Shown here: positions 22,521-24,436 of the stretch, piece after piece | Numbering within the stretch: the first letter of the stretch is position 1 | Layout: every line of letters begins with the position of its first letter | Origin: Corynebacterium sp. | GTDB taxonomy: Bacteria; Actinomycetota; Actinomycetes; Mycobacteriales; Mycobacteriaceae | DNA: 24,436 bases | Assembly: GCF_030530965.1 (NCBI RefSeq) | Contig: NZ_JAUMTY010000013.1 | Coordinates: 24,136-48,571 of the forward strand | Reading direction: 5' to 3' | Made by a program: the position numbers and the translations under genes | Notes under the pieces: model-generated | Databases searched by the model: none | What the model was told of the DNA's origin: nothing | Seen by the model: only the letters and a program-made list of their open reading frames with translations

Positions 22521-22526
22521 TAATAT
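22521..22526 (+). promoter_or_regulatory. -10 box for a leaderless acetolactate decarboxylase transcript
   Basis: TAATAT preceded by TG lies eight bases before ATG 22535, which has no ribosome site. The start point would fall at the start codon. The -35 region is weak and lies in the pck hairpin. Confidence 0.45.
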
Positions 22527-22534
22527 TGCTGGTC

Positions 22535-23269
22535 ATGAGTCATGATCATCCAGTAGTACGGCACACCATCTTCCAGAACTCTCTAATGACTGCTTTGTTG
22601 GATGGTATTTACGACGGAGAAATGACCATCGGCGAGTTACTGGGTAAAGGTAACTTCGGGTTGGGGACCTTCGATGCCCTCGATGGGGAGATGGTCATTA
22701 TCGACGGGGTCTGTTACCAGTTGAAACACGACGGAACAGCCCGCCCCGCGGAACTCGAGCAGCGGACACCCTACGCGGTGGCAACGAACTTCGTGCCCCG
22801 CATCGTCCGCGAAGCGCCATCACACATCAGCCGGGCGGACTTGTCGTCGTTCATCGACAGCATGACACCGTCGGAAAACTACATGTATGCCCTGCGTATC
22901 CGCGGAAAATTCACCGAAGTGCGAACCCGCACAGTCGTCCGCCAAGAGCGCCCGTATCGGCCCATGCACAAGGTGACCGAGGAGGACGCCGCCCAGGTAT
23001 TTAACGACGTATCGGGCGTCATCGCTGGCTTCCGCACCCCCATTTATGAAAAAGGGATTTCGGTTCCGGGCTGCCACGTGCACTTCATTGACGACGATCG
23101 CACCAGCGGCGGCCACGTCTTGGACTTCGAGCTCGAAAAGGGCGTCATTGAGCTATGCCCCGGGACGGACCTCGAGCTCAAGCTCCCCTTGACGCAAGAT
23201 TTCTCCCGTGCGAACCTCGCCCCGGAGGACTTGGACGAGAAACTCCACACAACTGAGGTGAAAGACTAG
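22535..23269 (+). CDS. budA: Alpha-acetolactate decarboxylase
   Basis: It converts 2-acetolactate to acetoin and CO2, diverting pyruvate into a neutral product, in the cytoplasm. The 244-residue protein matches the family along its length: IFQNSLMTALLDGIYDGEMTIGEL, then GNFGLGTFDALDGEMVIIDG, and the zinc site with His181, His183 and His194 in GCHVHFIDDDRTSGGHVLDF. ATG 22535 is chosen because the family usually begins with a short segment before the IFQ-type motif; an in-frame GTG at 22505 lies inside the pck terminator. The likely leaderless promoter agrees with this start. The stop overlaps a possible GTG start of the GH32-like gene (TAGTG), so the two may be co-transcribed, linking sugar-related function with overflow metabolism. 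alsS is not in the window. Confidence 0.95.
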   Translation: MSHDHPVVRHTIFQNSLMTALLDGIYDGEMTIGELLGKGNFGLGTFDALDGEMVIIDGVCYQLKHDGTARPAELEQRTPYAVATNFVPRIVREAPSHISRADLSSFIDSMTPSENYMYALRIRGKFTEVRTRTVVRQERPYRPMHKVTEEDAAQVFNDVSGVIAGFRTPIYEKGISVPGCHVHFIDDDRTSGGHVLDFELEKGVIELCPGTDLELKLPLTQDFSRANLAPEDLDEKLHTTEVKD

Positions 23270-23295
23270 TGTCTACGGCCCGTCGAGGAGCGAAC

Positions 23296-24436
23296 GTGGT
23301 AGAGGCGTGGCGTCCGCGATTTCATGTGACGCCGGCGGGTGGCAGGCTCATGGCACCCCATGGTGTAGTGACAGATGACGGGCGCCTCCATGTGTTTTTT
23401 GCCCATGACCAGCGCTTCCCGGTGCAAAACTCACGCCTCCGCTGGGGGCACGCCAGCGTCGTAGTGACCCCGGCCCCCGACGGGCACACCCCGCGGCTGC
23501 GATCCGAGTGGCGCTTCCACCCGGACGTGCTCGTTCCCAACCACGACTATGACCGGGACGGGTGTTTATCCGGCAGCGCGGTTCGTGACGACGACGGCAC
23601 CGTGCGCCTGGTATACACGGGCATTGTTGCGCCGCAAGGGGAAGGGCGTCGCGTCCACAACTCGACGCCGGCCGAAGACCCAGCCTCTGCTCATTTTTCT
23701 GCCGACTGGTGCGATACGTCGGTCAATATGGCCGCTTTGTTCGACACCAGTGGCCGGCATGGTGGGTGGTGTCGCCCCAGTAGCCATAACCCCCTGTTAG
23801 ATAGTGCCGCTTCCCCGGACGGGGCCTGTGGCCCGTCCGTGTTCCGCGATCCCGATTCGCCCTTCGGGGGCTGGCGGATGGTGCTGGGCTCAGTACAGGA
23901 GCCGTCGTTAACCCTGTATCACTCGGATAATCTGCGGTCATGGACGGCCGACGGCCAGTTGACCCTCGATACGACGGATGCCGTGGAGGGCGACACATTC
24001 GATATTGTCCCGGAGGCGTCGTCGTGGGAGTACCCGAACCTGCTTCGTATGCGTGATTGCGCAACGGGGGAGGACAAGGATGTCCTCGTGGTCAGCATGC
24101 GGGGTGTCGCGCCGAATGCGCACCATTTTGCCAGCTCAGCGCAGTGTGTGTATTGGGTCGGCCGGCTTGAGGGGACAACATTCCACGTTGAACGCGGGGC
24201 CAGTGAGCTGGACCTCGGCCACGAATTCTATGCCGCCCGGCTCGCTCCGGTGACGGGCGACGACGCAGCCGTCGATGATGCCATCATGATTGCTTGGGCC
24301 GGTTTGCCGGACGCGGATAACCAGCCGACGGCCGACGACGGGTGGGTTCATTGCCTCACTATGCCGCGCCGGGTCCGTCTGTGTGGTGGCCGTCTCGTTC
24401 AAGAATTCGTGACGACGTCGTCGGCAGCGGCAGATG
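23296..24436 (+). CDS. GH32-like beta-fructosidase, partial, catalytic Asp replaced
   Basis: The frame stays open to the window end, so the C-terminus is missing. GTG 23296 has GAGGAG (23285-23290) five bases upstream; GTG 23269, overlapping the previous stop, is an alternative adding nine residues. The protein follows the five-bladed GH32 family (sucrose/fructan hydrolases, sucrose-6-phosphate hydrolase): WRPRFHVTPAGGRL, DDGRLHVFFAHDQ, LRWGHASVV, a SGSAV element, FRDP with Asp185 and WEYPNL with Glu245, the usual stabiliser and acid/base. The motif that carries the nucleophile, normally NDPNG after the HXTP segment, reads MAPHG, with Ala20 in place of Asp. The usual ECP is EYP. It may be inactive, have changed chemistry, or belong to a divergent subgroup. 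It has no signal peptide, so a cytoplasmic role on imported sugar is likely. Confidence 0.75.
   Translation, partial: MVEAWRPRFHVTPAGGRLMAPHGVVTDDGRLHVFFAHDQRFPVQNSRLRWGHASVVVTPAPDGHTPRLRSEWRFHPDVLVPNHDYDRDGCLSGSAVRDDDGTVRLVYTGIVAPQGEGRRVHNSTPAEDPASAHFSADWCDTSVNMAALFDTSGRHGGWCRPSSHNPLLDSAASPDGACGPSVFRDPDSPFGGWRMVLGSVQEPSLTLYHSDNLRSWTADGQLTLDTTDAVEGDTFDIVPEASSWEYPNLLRMRDCATGEDKDVLVVSMRGVAPNAHHFASSAQCVYWVGRLEGTTFHVERGASELDLGHEFYAARLAPVTGDDAAVDDAIMIAWAGLPDADNQPTADDGWVHCLTMPRRVRLCGGRLVQEFVTTSSAAAD

Noticed and set aside
1..24436. CRISPR arrays, insertion sequences, integrases and rRNA genes.
   Set aside because: I saw no regularly spaced repeats, transposase or integrase motifs or rRNA sequence anywhere in the window.

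Overview
The window comes from the mycolate/arabinogalactan wall locus of a Corynebacteriales genome, most likely a Corynebacterium. The evidence is a run of lineage-specific genes: the galactofuranosyltransferase glfT2, a PAP2 phosphatase, the decaprenyl-phosphate phosphoribosyltransferase ubiA, two mycolyltransferases (one with LGFP repeats, PS1/Cop1 type), a DUF732-like lipoprotein and an Rv3802c-type cutinase-like lipase. Base composition is moderately GC-rich, except for an AT-rich esterase at the left edge.

Layout. At 29-1104 a 44-aa membrane peptide is coupled to a membrane-anchored esterase. At 1364-5082 lies glfT2-PAP2-ubiA. At 5359-10599 are the two mycolyltransferases, the lipoprotein and the cutinase-like lipase, punctuated by clear hairpin terminators. 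At 10600-12833 is a gene-poor stretch followed by an unrecognised secreted repeat protein. On the minus strand, 12834-17669 carries a POT peptide transporter, a DUF3054 membrane protein, an LPG-synthase-like membrane protein, a NYN-domain protein and trmB. Divergently, 17923-20356 is a tight three-gene operon of unknown role (small helical protein, two-helix membrane protein, DxDGD-repeat DUF6802-like protein). At 20589-24436 are GTP-type PEP carboxykinase, acetolactate decarboxylase and a GH32-like gene that runs off the window.

The most interesting signal is what is absent. In the arrangement I recall for C. glutamicum and mycobacteria, aftB lies between ubiA and the mycolyltransferases, fadD32-pks13-accD (the mycolate condensase) follows the cutinase-like lipase, and mmpL3 (the trehalose monomycolate flippase) sits next to the NYN/trmB pair. 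None of these is at its expected place, although the flanks on both sides are in order. Two mycolyltransferases and the lipase nevertheless keep complete catalytic triads. This fits a lineage that has lost mycolate synthesis and export, such as the C. kroppenstedtii group, which I recall being described as mycolate-free, but kept the acyltransferases. That is inference: the missing genes could lie elsewhere in the genome.

Other points of interest are the secreted Q/A-rich protein with KGTPI repeats at the site of the missing condensase cluster, the GH32-like protein with Ala in place of the usual catalytic Asp, the conserved-looking but uncharacterised operon between trmB and pck, and likely leaderless starts for trmB and the acetolactate decarboxylase gene.
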